The notes under the pieces: generated by a model
Database searches by the model: none
What the model was told of the DNA's origin: nothing
The model's input: the letters and a program-made list of their open reading frames with translations, nothing else
Assembly: GCF_050948215.1 (NCBI RefSeq)
Contig: NW_027488567.1
Coordinates: forward strand, 992,001 to 1,056,000
Direction: 5' to 3'
DNA length: 64,000 nt
DNA from: Halictus rubicundus
Lineage: Eukaryota > Arthropoda > Insecta > Hymenoptera > Halictidae
Translations under genes and position numbers: made by a program
Shown here: piece by piece, positions 20,791 through 35,759 of the stretch
Position numbering within the stretch: the stretch's first letter is position 1
Layout of the letters: the number at the start of each line of letters is the position of its first letter

Positions 20791-22144
20791 GGATAGGATA
20801 GAGGATAGGATAGGATAGTTGATAGGATAGGATACAGGATAGGATAGGATAGAGGATAGGATAGTATAGAGGATAGGATAGCATAGAGGATAGGATAGGA
20901 TATAGGATAGGATAGGATAGAGGATAGGATAGGATAGAGGATAGGATAGGATAGAGGATAGGATAGTTGATAGGATAGGATAGGATAGAGGATAGGATAG
21001 GATAGTTGATAGGATAGGATACAGGATAGGATAGGATAGAGGATAGGATAGGATAGAGGATAGGATAGGACAGAGGGTAGGATAGGATAGAGGAAAGGAT
21101 ATTATAGAGGATAGGATAGGATAGAGGATAACATAGGGGATTGGATAGCATAGAGGATAGGAGACGATAGAGGATAGGATAGGATTGAGGATAGGATAGT
21201 AAAGACCACAGGATAGGATACAGGATACGATATTATAGAGGATAGGATAGGATAGAGGATAGGATAGGATTGAGGATAGGATAGGATAGAGGATAGGATA
21301 GGACAGAGGATAGGATACGGATAGAGGATAGGATAGAATAGAGGATAGTATAGAGGATAGGATAGAGGATTGGATAGGATAGAGGACATTATAGGATAGA
21401 CGATAGGATAGGATAGCGGATAGGATAGTATGGAGTATACGATAGAATTGAGGATAGGATAGGGTTTAGGATAGGATAGGATACAGGATAGGATAGGACA
21501 GAGGATAGGATAGGATAGAGGATAAGATAATATAGAGGATAGGATAGGATAGATGATAGGATAGGATAGAGGATAGGATGGGATACAGGATAGGATAGGA
21601 TAGAGGATAGTATAGGATAGAGGATAGGATAGGATAGAGGATAGGTTAGGATAGAGGATAGGATAGGATAGAGGATAGGATATTATGGAGGATAGGATAG
21701 GATAGAGGATAACATAGTGGATTGGATAGCATAGAGGATAGGAGACGATAGAGGATAGGATAGGATAGAGGATACGATAGGATAGATGATATTATAGGAT
21801 AGAGGATAGGATAGGATGGAGGATAGGATAGGATAGAGGATAGGATATAGGATTGGATAGGATAGAGGATAGGATCGGATAGAGGATAGGATAGGATTGA
21901 GGATAGGAGAGGATAGAGCAGATGGTAGAGCATAGGAAAGAATTGAGGATAGGATAGGATAGAATATAGGATAGGATAGAGAATAGGATAGGATAGATGA
22001 TATTATAGGATAGAGGATAGGATAGGATGGAGGATAGGATAGGATAGAGGATAAGATAGGATAGAGGATAGGATAGGATAGAGGGTAGGATAGGATAGAG
22101 CAGGATAGGATAGAGGATAGGATAGGATAGAGCAGGATAGGATA

Positions 22145-22192
22145 GAGGATAGGATAGAGGATAGGATAGAGGATAGGATAGAGGATAGGATA
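22145..22192 (+). repeat. 12-bp subarray (GAGGATAGGATA x4)
   Basis: Four consecutive copies of a 12-bp unit, one GGATA pentamer shorter than the 17-mer. A related run of three copies is at 24145-24180. They show that the array changes unit length by losing pentamers. Confidence 0.85.
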
Positions 22193-24180
22193 GAGGATAT
22201 TATAGGATAGAGGATAGGATAGGACAGCGGATAGGATAGGATAGAGGAAAGGATATTATAGAGGATAGGATAGGATAGAGGATAACATAGGGGATTGGAT
22301 AGCATAGAGGATAGGAGACGATAGAGGATAGGATAGGATTGAGGATAGGATAGTAAAGACGACAGGATAGGATACAGGATACGATATTATAGAGGATAGG
22401 ATAGGATAGAGGATAGGATAGGATAGAGGATAGGATAGGATAGAGGATAGGATAGGATAGAGGATAGGATAGGATAGAGGATAGGATAGGATAGAGGATT
22501 GGATACGATAGAGGATTGGATAGGATAGAGGATACGATAGGATATAGGATAGGATAGGATAGAGGATAGGATAGGATAGAGGATAGGATAGGATAGAGGA
22601 TTGGATAGGATAGAGGATAGGATAGGATAGAGGATAGGATAGGAAAGAGGACAGGATAGGATAGAGGATAGGATAGGATAGAGGATAGGATAGGATAGAT
22701 GATATTATAGGAAAGAGGATAGGTTATGATAGAGGATACGATATTATAGAGGATAGGATAGGATAGAGGGTATTATAAGATAGAGGATAGGATAGGATAG
22801 AGGATAGGATAGGATAGAGGATAGGATAGGATAGAGGATAGGATAGGATAGCGGATAGGATAGGACCCAGGATAGGATAGGATAGAGGATAGGATAGGAT
22901 AGAAGATAGGATAGGATAGAGGATAGGATAGGACAGAGGATAGGATAGGATAGGGGATAGGATATTATAGAGGATAGTATAGGATAGAGGATAGGATATT
23001 ATAGAGGATTGGATAGGATAGAGGATAACATAGGGGATTGGATAGCATAGAGGATAGGAGACGATAGAGGATAGGATAGGATAGAGGATAGGATAGGATA
23101 GATGATATTATAGGATAGAGGATAGGATAGGATGGAGGATAGGATAGGATAGAGGATAGGATATAGGATTGGATAGGATAGAGGATAGGATCGGATAGAG
23201 GATAGGATAGGATTGAGGATAGGAGAGGATAGAGCAGATGATAGAGCATAGGAAAGAATTGAGGATAGGATAGGATAGAGGATAGGATAGGATAGGATAG
23301 AGGATAGGATAGGATATAGGATAGGATAGGATAGAGGATAGGATAGGATAGAGGATAGGATAGGATAGAGGCTAGGATAGGATAGATGATATTATAGGAA
23401 AGAGGATAGGTTATGATAGAGGATACGATATTATAGAGGATAGGATAGGATAGAGGGTATTATAAGATAGAGGATAGGATAGGATAGAGGATAGGATAGG
23501 ATAGAGGATAGGATAGGATAGAGGATAGGATAGGATAGCGGATAGGATAGGATAGAGGATAGGATAGGACAGAGGATAGGATAGGATAGAGGATAGGATA
23601 GGATAGAAGATAGGATAGGATAAAGGATAGGATAGGACAGAGGATAGGATAGGATAGGGGATAGGATATTATAGAGGATAGTATAGGATAGAGGATAGGA
23701 TATTATAGAGGATTGGATAGGATAGAGGATAACATAGGGGATTGGATAGCATAGAGGATAGGAGACGATAGAGGATAGGATAGGATAGAGGATAGGATAG
23801 GATAGATGATATTATAGGATAGAGGATAGGATAGGATGGAGGATAGGATAGGATAGAGGATAGGATATAGGATTGGATAGGATAGAGGATAGGATCGGAT
23901 AGAGGATAGGATAGGATTGAGGATAGGAGAGGATAGAGCAGATGATAGAGCATAGGAAAGAATTGAGGATAGGATAGGATAGAATATAGGATAGGATAGA
24001 GAATAGGATAGGATACATGATATTATAGGATAGAGGATAGGATAGGATGGAGGATAGGATAGGATAGAGGATAAGATAGGATACAGGATAGGATAAGATA
24101 GAGGATAGGATAGGATAGAGCAGGATAGGATAGAGAATAGGATAGAGGATAGGATAGAGGATAGGATAGAGGATAGGATA

Positions 24181-27100
24181 GAGGATAGGAGAGGATAGAG
24201 CAGATGATAGAGCATAGGAAAGAATTGAGGATAGGATAGGATAGAATATAGGATAGGATAGAGAATAGGATAGGATAGATGATATTATAGGATAGAGGAT
24301 AGGATAGGATAGAGGATAGGATAGGATAGGGGATATTATAGGATAGAGGATAGGATAGGATAGCGGATAGGATAGGATTGAGTATATGATAGAATTGAGG
24401 ATAGGATAGGGTTGAGGATAGGATAGGAAAGAGGACAGGATAGGATAGAGGATAGGATAGGATAGAGGATATGATAGGGTAGAGGATAGCATAGGATAGA
24501 GGATAGGATAGGATAGAGGATAACATAGGGGATTGGATAGGATAGAGGATAGGATAGGATAGAGGATAGGATAGGATAGAGGATAGGATACGATAGAGGA
24601 TTGGATAGGATAGAGGATACGATAGGATAGAGGATAGGATAGGATTGAGGATAGGATAGGAAAGAGGATAGGATAGGATAGAGGATAGGATAGGATAGAG
24701 GATAGGATATGATAGAGGATAGGATAGGATAGAGGATAGGATAGAGGATAGGATAGAGGATTGGATAGGATAGAGGATATTATAGGATAGAGGATAGGAT
24801 AGGATAGCGGATAGGATAGGATGGAGTATAGGATAGAATTGAGGATAGGATAGGGTTGAGGATAAGATAGGAAAGAGGACAGGATAGGATAGAGGATAGG
24901 CGATTGGATCGGATACAGGATAGGAGACGTTAGAGGATTGGATAGGATAGAGGATAGGATAGGATTGAGGATAGGAGAGGATAGAGCAGATGATAGAGCA
25001 TAGGAAAGAATTGAGGATAGGATAGGATAGAATATAGGATAGGATAGAGAATAGGATAGGATACATGATATTATATGATAGAGGATAGGATAGGATAGAG
25101 GATAGGATAGGATAGAGGATAAGATAGGATAGAGGACAGGATAGGATAGAGGATAGGATAGGATAGAGGATTGGATAGGATAGAGGATAGGATAGGATAG
25201 ATGATAGAGTAGGCTTGAGGATAGGATAGGATAGGGAATAGGATAGGATAGGCGATATTATAGGAAAGAGGATAGGATATGATAGAGGATACGATATTAT
25301 AGAGGATAGGATAGACGATAACATAGGGGATTGGATAGGATACAGAATAGGATAGGATAGAGGATAGGATAGGATAGAGGATAGGATACGATAGAGGATT
25401 GGATAGGATAGAGGATACGATAGGATAGAGGATAGGATAGGATTGAGGATAGGAAAGGAAAGAGGACAGGATAGGATAGAGGATAGGATAGGATAGAGGA
25501 TAGGATAGGACAGAGGATAGGATAGGGTAGAGGATAGGATAGGATAGAGGATAGGATACGATAGAGGATTGGATAGGATAGAGGATACGATAGGATAGAG
25601 GATAGGATAGGATATAGGATAGGATAGGATAGAGGATAGGATAGGATAGAGGATAGGAAAGGAAAGAGGACAGGATAGGATAGAGGATAGGATAGGATAG
25701 AGGATAGGATAGGACAGAGGATAGGATAGGACAGAGGATAGGATAGGATAGAGGATAGGATACGATAGAGGATTGGATAGGATAGAGGATACGATAGGAT
25801 AGAGGATAGGATAGGATATAGGATAGGATAGGATAGAGGATAGGATAGGATAGAGGATAGGATAGGATAGAGGATAGGATAGGATAGAGGATTGGATAGG
25901 ATAGAGGATACGATAGGATAGAGGATAGGATAGGATTGAGGATAGGAAAGGAAAGAGGACAGGATAGGATAGAGGATAGGATAGGATAGAGGATAGGATA
26001 GGACAGAGGATAGGATAGGATAGAGGATAGGATAGGATAGAGGATAGGATACGATAGAGGATTGGATAGGATAGAGGATACGATAGGATAGAGGATAGGA
26101 TAGGATATAGGATAGGATAGGATAGAGGATAGGATAGGATAGAGGATAGGATAGGATAGAGGATAGGAGAGGATAGAGCAGATGATAGAGCATAGGAAAG
26201 AATTGAGGATAGGATAGGATAGAATATAGGATAGGATAGAGAATAGGATAGGATAGATGATATTATAGGATAGAGGATAGGATAGGATAGAGGATAGGAT
26301 AGGATAGGGGATATTATAGGATAGAGGATAGGATAGGATAGCGGATAGGATAGGATTGAGTATATGATAGAATTGAGGATAGGATAGGGTTGAGGATAGG
26401 ATAGGAAAGAGGACAGGATAGGATAGAGGATAGGATAGGATAGAGGATATGATAGGGTAGAGGATAGCATAGGATAGAGGATAGGATAGGATATAGGATA
26501 ACATAGGGGATTGGATAGGATAGAGGATAGGATAGGATAGAGGATAGGATAGGATAGAGGATAGGATACGATAGAGGATTGGATAGGATAGAGGATACGA
26601 TAGGATAGAGGATAGGATAGGATTGAGGATAGGATAGGAAAGAGGATAGGATAGGATAGAGGATAGGATAGGATAGAGGATAGGATATGATAGAGGATAG
26701 GATAGGATAGAGGATAGGATAGAGGATAGGATAGAGGATTGGATAGGATAGAGGATATTATAGGATAGAGGATAGGATAGGATAGCGGATAGGATAGGAT
26801 GGAGTATAGGATAGAATTGAGGATAAGATAGGAAAGAGGACAGGATAGGATAGAGGATAGGCGATTGGATCGGATACAGGATAGGAGACGGTAGAGGATT
26901 GGATAGGATAGAGGATAGGATAGGATTGAGGATAGGAGAGGATAGAGCAGATGATAGAGCATAGGAAAGAATTGAGGATAGGATAGGATAGAATATAGGA
27001 TAGGATAGAGAATAGGATAGGATACATGATATTATATGAGAGAGGATAGGATAGGATAGAGGATAGGATAGGATAGAGGATAAGATAGGATAGAGGACAG

Positions 27101-28119
27101 GATAGGATAGAGGATAGGATAGGATAGAGGATTGGATAGGATAGAGGATAGGATAGGATAGATGATAGAGTAGGCTTGAGGATAGGATAGGATAGGGAAT
27201 AGGATAGGATAGGCGATATTATAGGAAAGAGGATAGGATATGATAGAGGATACGATATTATAGAGGATAGGATAGACGATAACATAGGGGATTGGATAGG
27301 ATACAGAATAGGATAGGATAGAGGATAGGATAGGATAGAGGATAGGATACGATAGAGGATTGGATAGGATAGAGGATACGATAGGATAGAGGATAGGATA
27401 GGATTGAGGATAGGAAAGGAAAGAGGACAGGATAGGATAGAGGATAGGATAGGATAGAGGATAGGATAGGACAGAGGATAGGATAGGGTAGAGGATAGGA
27501 TAGGATAGAGGATAGGATACGATAGAGGATTGGATAGGATAGAGGATACGATAGGATAGAGGATAGGATAGGATATAGGATAGGATAGGATAGAGGATAG
27601 GATAGGATAGAGGATAGGAAAGGAAAGAGGACAGGATAGGATAGAGGATAGGATAGGATAGAGGATAGGATAGGACAGAGGATAGGATAGGATAGAGGAT
27701 AGGATAGGATAGAGGATAGGATACGATAGAGGATTGGATAGGATAGAGGATACGATAGGATAGAGGATAGGATAGGATATAGGATAGGATAGGATAGAGG
27801 ATAGGATAGGATAGAGGATAGGATAGGATAGAGGATAGGATAGGATAGAGGATTGGATAGGATAGAGGATACGATAGGATAGAGGATAGGATAGGATTGA
27901 GGATAGGAAAGGAAAGAGGACAGGATAGGATAGAGGATAGGATAGGATAGAGGATAGGATAGGACAGAGGATAGGATAGGATAGAGGATAGGATAGGATA
28001 GAGGATAGGATACGATAGAGGATTGGATAGGATAGAGGATACGATAGGATAGAGGATAGGATAGGATATAGGATAGGATAGGATAGAGGATAGGATAGGA
28101 TAGGATAGAGGATAGGATA
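24181..28119 (+). repeat. Tandem duplication of a 1,961-1,978-bp satellite block
   Basis: Copy one, about 24181-26158, is followed directly by copy two, about 26159-28119. Markers: GGAGAGG at 24188 and 26166 (offset 1,978); CGATTGGATCGG at 24901 and 26862, AGAGTAGGCTTG at 25206 and 27167, ATAGACGATA at 25311 and 27272, and GATAGGAAAG at 25941 and 27902 (all offset 1,961). The two offsets differ by one 17-bp unit. Confidence 0.85.
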
Positions 28120-28359
28120 GGATAGAGGATAGGATAGGATAGAGGATAGGATAGGATAGAGGATAGGATACGATAGAGGATTAGATAGGATAGAGGATAC
28201 GATAGGATAGAGGATAGGATAGGATTGAGGATAGGAAAGGAAAGAGGACAGGATAGGATAGAGGATAGGATAGGATAGAGGATACGATAGGATAGAGGAT
28301 AGGATAGGATATAGGATAGGATAGGATAGAGGATAGGTTAGGACAGAGGATAGGATAGG

Positions 28360-31300
28360 ATAGAGGATAGGATAGGATAGAGGATAAGATAGGATAGAGG
28401 ACAGGATAGGATAGAGGATAGGATAGGATAGAGGATTGGATAGGATAGAGGATAGGATAGGATAGATGATAGAGTAGGCTAGAGGATAGGATAGGATAGG
28501 GAATAGGATAGGATAGACGATATTATAGGAAAGAGGATAGGATATGATAGAGGATACGATATTATAGAGGATAGGATAGACGATAACATAGGGGATTGGA
28601 TAGGATAGAGAATAGGATAGGATAGAGGATAGGATAGGATAGAGGATAGGATACGATAGAGGATTGGATAGGATAGAGGATACGATAGGATAGAGGATAG
28701 GATAGGATTGAGGATAGGAAAGGAAAGAGGACAGGATAGGATAGAGGATAGGATAGGATAGAGGATAGGATAGGACAGAGGATAGGATAGGATAGAGGAT
28801 AGGATAGGATAGAGGATAGGATACGATAGAGGATTGGATAGGATAGAGGATACGATAGGATAGAGGATAGGATAGGATATAGGATAGGATAGGATAGAGG
28901 ATAGGATAGGATAGAGGATAGGAAAGGAAAGAGGACAGGATAGGATAGAGGATAGGATAGGATAGAGGATAGGATAGGACAGAGGATAGGATAGGATAGA
29001 GGATAGGATAGGATAGAGGATAGGATACGATAGAGGATTGGATAGGATAGAGGATACGATAGGATAGAGGATAGGATAGGATATAGGATAGGATAGGATA
29101 GAGGATAGGATAGGATAGAGGATAGGATAGGATAGAGGATAGGATAGGATAGAGGATTGGATAGGATAGAGGATACGATAGGATAGAGGATAGGATAGGA
29201 TTGAGGATAGGAAAGGAAAGAGGACAGGATAGGATAGAGGATAGGATAGGATAGAGGATAGGATACGATAGAGGATTGGATAGGATAGAGGATACGATAG
29301 GATAGAGGATAGGATAGGATTGAGGATAGGAAAGGAAAGAGGACAGGATAGGATAGAGGATAGGATAGGATAGAGGATACGATAGGATAGAGGATAGGAT
29401 AGGATATAAGATAGGATAGGATAGAGGATAGGTTAGGACAGAGGATAGGATAGGATAGAGGATACGATAGGATAGAGGATATGATAGGTTAGAGGATAGG
29501 ATAGGATAGAGGATAGGATAGGATAGATGATAGGATAGGATAGAGGATAGGATAGGATAGAGGATAGGATACGATAGAGGATTGGATAGGATAGAGGATA
29601 CGATAGGATAGAGGATAGGATAGGATATAGGATAGGATAGGATAGGGGATAGGATAGGATAGGATAGAGGATAGGATAGGATAGAGGATAGGATAGGATA
29701 GAGGATAGGATAGGATAGAGGATAGGATACGATAGAGGATTGGATAGGATAGAGGATACGATAGGACAGAGGATAGGATAGGATAGAGGATAGGATAGGA
29801 TAGAGGATAGGATACGATAGAGGATTGGATAGGATAGAGGATACGATAGGATAGAGGATAGGATAGGATATAGGATAGGATAGGATAGAGGATAGGTTAG
29901 GACAGAGGATAGGATAGGATAGAGGATTCGATAGGATAGAGGATATGATAGGTTAGAGGATAGGATAGGATAGAGGATAGGATAGGATAGATGATATTAT
30001 AGGAAAGAGGATAGGATATGATAGAGGATACGATATTACAGAGGATAGGATAGGATAGGGGATAACATAGAGGATAGGATAGGATAGAGGATAGGAAAGA
30101 GGATTGGATAGCATAGAGGATAGGATAGGATAGAGCAGGATAGGATAGAGGATAGGATAGAGGATAGGATAGAGGATTGGATAGGATAGAGGATATTATA
30201 GGATAGAGGATAGGATAGGATAGCGGATAGGATAGGATGGAGTATAGGATAGAATTGAGGATAGGATAGGGTTGAGGATAAGATAGGAAAGAGGACAGGA
30301 TAGGATAGAGGATAGGATAGAGGATTGGATAGGATAGAGGATATTATAGGATAGAGGATAGGTTAGGATAGCGGATAGGATAGGATGGAGTATAGGATAG
30401 AATTGAGGATAGGATAGGGTTGAGGATAAGATAGGAAAGAGGACAGGATAGGATAGAGGATAGGCGATTGGATCGGATACAGGATAGGAGACGGTAGAGG
30501 ATTGGATAGGATAGAGGATAGGATAGGATTGAGGATAGGAGAGGATAGAGCAGATGATAGAGCATAGGAAAGAATTGAGGATAGGATAGGATAGAATATA
30601 GGATAGGATAGAGAATAGGATAGGATACATGATATTATATGATAGAGGATAGGATAGGATAGAGGATAGGATAGGATAGAGGATAAGATAGGATAGAGGA
30701 CAGGATAGGATAGAGGATAGGATAGGATAGAGGATTGGATAGGATAGAGGATAGGATAGGATAGATGATAGAGTAGGCTAGAGGATAGGATAGGATAGGG
30801 AATAGGATAGGATAGACGATATTATAGGAAAGAGGATAGGATATGATAGAGGATACGATATTATAGAGGATAGGATAGACGATAACATAGGGGATTGGAT
30901 AGGATAGAGAATAGGATAGGATAGAGGATAGGATAGGATAGAGGATAGGATACGATAGAGGATTGGATAGGATAGAGGATACGATAGGATAGAGGATAGG
31001 ATAGGATTGAGGATAGGAAAGGAAAGAGGACAGGATAGGATAGAGGATAGGATAGGATAGAGGATAGGATAGGACAGAGGATAGGATAGGATAGAGGATA
31101 GGATAGGATAGAGGATAGGATACGATAGAGGATTGGATAGGATAGAGGATACGATAGGATAGAGGATAGGATAGGGTATAGAATAGGATAGGATAGAGGA
31201 TAGGATAGGATAGAGGATAGGAAAGGAAAGAGGACAGGATAGGATAGAGGATAGGATAGGATAGAGGATAGGATAGGACAGAGGATAGGATAGGATAGAG

Positions 31301-31520
31301 GATAGGATAGGATAGAGGATAGGATACGATAGAGGATTGGATAGGATAGAGGATACGATAGGATAGAGGATAGGATAGGATATAGGATAGGATAGGATAG
31401 AGGATAGGATAGGATAGAGGATAGGATAGGATAGAGGATAGGATAGGATAGAGGATTGGATAGGATAGAGGATACGATAGGATAGAGGATAGGATAGGAT
31501 TGAGGATAGGAAAGGAAAGA
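28360..31520 (+). repeat. Repeat pair 28360-29220 and 30659-31520 (offset 2,299)
   Basis: GGATAAGATA at 28382 and 30681, AGAGTAGGCT at 28471 and 30770, ATAGACGATA at 28576 and 30875, and GGAAAGG at 28921 and 31220 share an offset of 2,299. The same markers link back to 27167 and 27272 at 1,304 bp. This makes it a third and fourth descendant of the 25-27 kb block. Confidence 0.8.
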
Positions 31521-31899
31521 GGACAGGATAGGATAGAGGATAGGATAGGATAGAGGATAGGATAGGACAGAGGATAGGATAGGATAGAGGATAGGATAGG
31601 ATAGAGGATAGGATACGATAGAGGATTGGATAGGATAGAGGATACGATAGGATAGAGGATAGGATAGGATATAGGATAGGATAGGATAGAGGATAGGATA
31701 GGATAGAGGATAGGATAGGATAGAGGATAGGATAGGATAGAGGATAGGATAGGATAGAGGATAGGATACGATAGAGGATTGGATAGGATAGAGGATACGA
31801 TAGGATAGAGGATAGGATAGGATTGAGGATAGGAAAGGAAAGAGGACAGGATAGGATAGAGGATAGGATAGGATAGAGGATAGGATAGGACAGAGGATA

Positions 31900-34800
31900 G
31901 GATAGGATAGAGGATAGGATAGGATAGAGGATAGGATACGATAGAGGATTTGATAGGATAGAGGATACGATAGGATAGAGGATAGGATAGGATATAGGAT
32001 AGGGTAGGATAGAGGATAGGTTAGGACAGAGGATAGGATAGGATAGAGGATACGATAGGATAGAGGATATGATAGGTTAGAGGATAGGATAGGATAGAGG
32101 ATAGGATAGGATAGATGATATTATAGGAAAGAGGATAGGATATGATAGAGGATACGATATTACAGAGGATAGGATAGGATAGGGGATAACATAGAGGATT
32201 GGATAGGATAGAGGATAGGATAGGATTGATGATAGGATAGGAAAGAGGACAGGATAGGATACAGGATACGATATTATAGAGGATATGATATTATAGAGGA
32301 CAGGATACGATAGAGGATAGGATAGGATAGAGGATAGGATAGGATAGATTATAGGATAGGATAGAGGATAGGATATAATAGGATAGAGGATAGGATAGGA
32401 TAGAGGATAGGATAGGATAGAGGATAGGATAGGATAGATGATAGGATAGGAAACAGGATAGGTTATGATAGAGGATACGATATTATAGAGGATAGGATAG
32501 GAAAGAGGATAGGATAGGATAGAGGATAGGATAGGATTGATAATAGGATAGGAAAGAGGATAGGATAGGATAGAGGATAGGATAGGATAGAGGATAGGAT
32601 AGAGGATAGTATAGAGGATTGGATAGGATAGAGGATATTATAGGATAGAGGATAGGATAGGATAGAGGATAGGATAGGATAGATGATATTATAGGAAAGA
32701 GGATAGGTTATGATAGAGGATACGATATTATAGAGGATAGGATAGGATAGAGGATAGGATAGAATAGAGGATAGGATAGGATAGAGGATAGGATAGGATA
32801 GAGGATAGGATAGGATAGAGGATAGGATAGGAAAGAGGATAGGATAGGATAGAGGATAGGATAGGATAGAGGATAGGATAGGATACAGGATAGGATAGGA
32901 CAGAGGATAGGATAGGATAGAGGATAGGATAGGATAGAAGATAGGATAGGATAGAAGATAGGATAGGATAGAAGATAGGATAGGACCGAGGATAGGATAG
33001 GATAGGGGATAGGATATTATAGAGGATAGGATAGGATAGAGGATAGGATATTATAGAGGATTGGATAGGATAGAGGATAACATAGGGGATTGGATAGCAT
33101 AGAGGATAGGAGACGATAGAGGATAGGATAGGATAGAGGATAGAATAGGATAGATGATATTATAGGATAGAGGATAGGATAGGATGGAGGATAGGATAGG
33201 ATAGAGGATGGGATATAGGATTGGATAGGATAGAGGATAGGATCGGATAGAGGATAGGATAGGATAGAGGATAGGATAGGATAGATGATATTATAGGATA
33301 GAGGATAGGATAGGATGGAGTATAGGATAGGATAGATGATAAGATAGGATAGAGAATAGGATAAGATAGAGGATAGGATAGGATAGAGGATAGGATAGGA
33401 TAGATGATATTATAGGAAAGAGTATAGGATATGATAGAGGATACGATATTATAGAGTATTGGATAGGATAGAGGATAGGATAGGATAGCGGATAGGATAG
33501 GATGGAGTATACGATAGAATTGAGGATAGGATAGAGTTGAGGATAGGATAGGATCGAGGATACGATACGATAGAGGATAGGATAGAGAATAGGATAGGAT
33601 AGAGGATAGGGGATTGGATCGGATACAGGATAGGAGACTGTAGAGGATTGGATAGGATAGAGGATAGGATAGGATAGAGGATATTATAGGATAGAGGATA
33701 GAATAGGATGGAGGATAGGATAGGATAGAGGATAGGATAGGATAGAGGATAGGATAGGATAGAGGATTGGATAGGATAGAGGATAGGATAGGATAGAGGA
33801 TAGGATAGGATAGAGGATAGGATAGGATAGAGGATAGGATACGATAGAGGATTGGATAGGATAGAGGATACGATAGGATAGAGGATAGGATAGGATATAG
33901 GATAGGGTAGGATAGAGGATAGGTTAGGACAGAGGATAGGATAGGATAGAGGATACGATAGGATAGAGGATATGATAGGTTAGAGGATAGGATAGGATAG
34001 AGGATAGGATAGGATAGATGATATTATAGGAAAGAGGATAGGATATGATAGAGGATACGATATTACAGAGGATAGGATAGGATAGGGGATAACATAGAGG
34101 ATTGGATAGGATAGAGGATAGGATAGGATTGATGATAGGATAGGAAAGAGGACAGGATAGGATACAGGATACGATATTATAGAGGATATGATATTATAGA
34201 GGACAGGATACGATAGAGGATAGGATAGGATAGAGGATAGGATAGGATAGATTATAGGATAGGATAGAGGATAGGATATAATAGGATAGAGGATAGGATA
34301 GGATAGAGGATAGGATAGGATAGAGGATAGGATAGGATAGATGATAGGATAGGAAACAGGATAGGTTATGATAGAGGATACGATATTATAGAGGATAGGA
34401 TAGGAAAGAGGATAGGATAGGATAGAGGATAGGATAGGATTGAGGATAGGATAGGAAAGAGGATAGGATAGGATAGAGGATAGGATAGGATAGAGGATAG
34501 GATAGAGGATAGTATAGAGGATTGGATAGGATAGAGGATATTATAGGATAGAGGATAGGATAGGATAGAGGATAGGATTGGATAGATGATATTATAGGAA
34601 AGAGGATAGGTTATGATAGAGGATACGATATTATAGAGGATAGGATAGGATAGAGGATAGGATAGGATAGAGGATAGGATAGGATAGAGGATAGGATAGG
34701 ATAGAGGATAGGATAGGATAGAGGATAGGATAGGGAAGAGGATAGGATAGGATAGAGGATAGGATAGGATAGAGGATAGGATAGGATACAGGATAGGATA

Positions 34801-35620
34801 GGACAGAGGATAGGATAGGATAGAGGATAGGATAGGATAGAAGATAGGATAGGATAGAAGATAGGATAGGATAGAAGATAGGATAGGACCGAGGATAGGA
34901 TAGGATAGGGGATAGGATATTATAGAGGATAGGATAGGATAGAGGATAGGATATTATAGAGGATTGGATAGGATAGAGGATAACATAGGGGATTGGATAG
35001 CATAGAGGATAGGAGACGATAGAGGATAGGATAGGATAGAGGATAGAATAGGATAGATGATATTATAGGATAGAGGATAGGATAGGATGGAGGATAGGAT
35101 AGGATAGAGGATAGGATATAGGATTGGATAGGATAGAGGATAGGATCGGATAGAGGATAGGATAGGATAGAGGATAGGATAGGATAGATGATATTATAGG
35201 ATAGAGGATAGGATAGGATGGAGGATAGGATAGGATAGATGATAAGATAGGATAGAGAATAGGATAAGATAGAGGATAGGATAGGATAGAGGATAGGATA
35301 GGATAGATGATATTATAGGAAAGAGTATAGGATATGATAGAGGATACGATATTATAGAGTATTGGATAGGATAGAGGATAGGATAGGATAGCGGATAGGA
35401 TAGGATGGAGTATACGATAGAATTGAGGATAGGATAGAGTTGAGGATAGGATAGGATCGAGGATACGATACGATAGAGGATAGGATAGAGAATAGGATAG
35501 GATAGAGGATAGGGGATTGGATCGGATACAGGATAGGAGACTGTAGAGGATTGGATAGGATAGAGGATAGGATAGGATAGAGGATATTATAGGATAGAGG
35601 ATAGAATAGGATGGAGGATA
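31900..35620 (+). repeat. Tandem duplication with 1,903-bp spacing
   Basis: AGGGTAGGAT at 32001 and 33904, TAGGATTGATGATAGG at 32221 and 34124, and GACTGTAGAGG at 33636 and 35539 keep an offset of 1,903. Approximate copies are 31900-33720 and 33800-35620, with small unit-length differences. Confidence 0.8.
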
Positions 35621-35759
35621 GGATAGGATAGAGGATAGGATAGGATAGAGGATAGGATAGGATAGAGGATTGGATAGGATAGAGGATAGGATAGGATAGA
35701 GGATAGGATAGGATAGAGGATATGATAGCATAGGGGATATGATAGCATAGGGGATAGGA

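Noticed and set aside
24023..26962. 979-codon minus-strand open frame, and dozens of similar frames along the satellite
   Set aside because: They translate the satellite itself; the unit has no stop on that strand, and starts arise from chance CAT on the + strand. No domain, promoter or codon structure.
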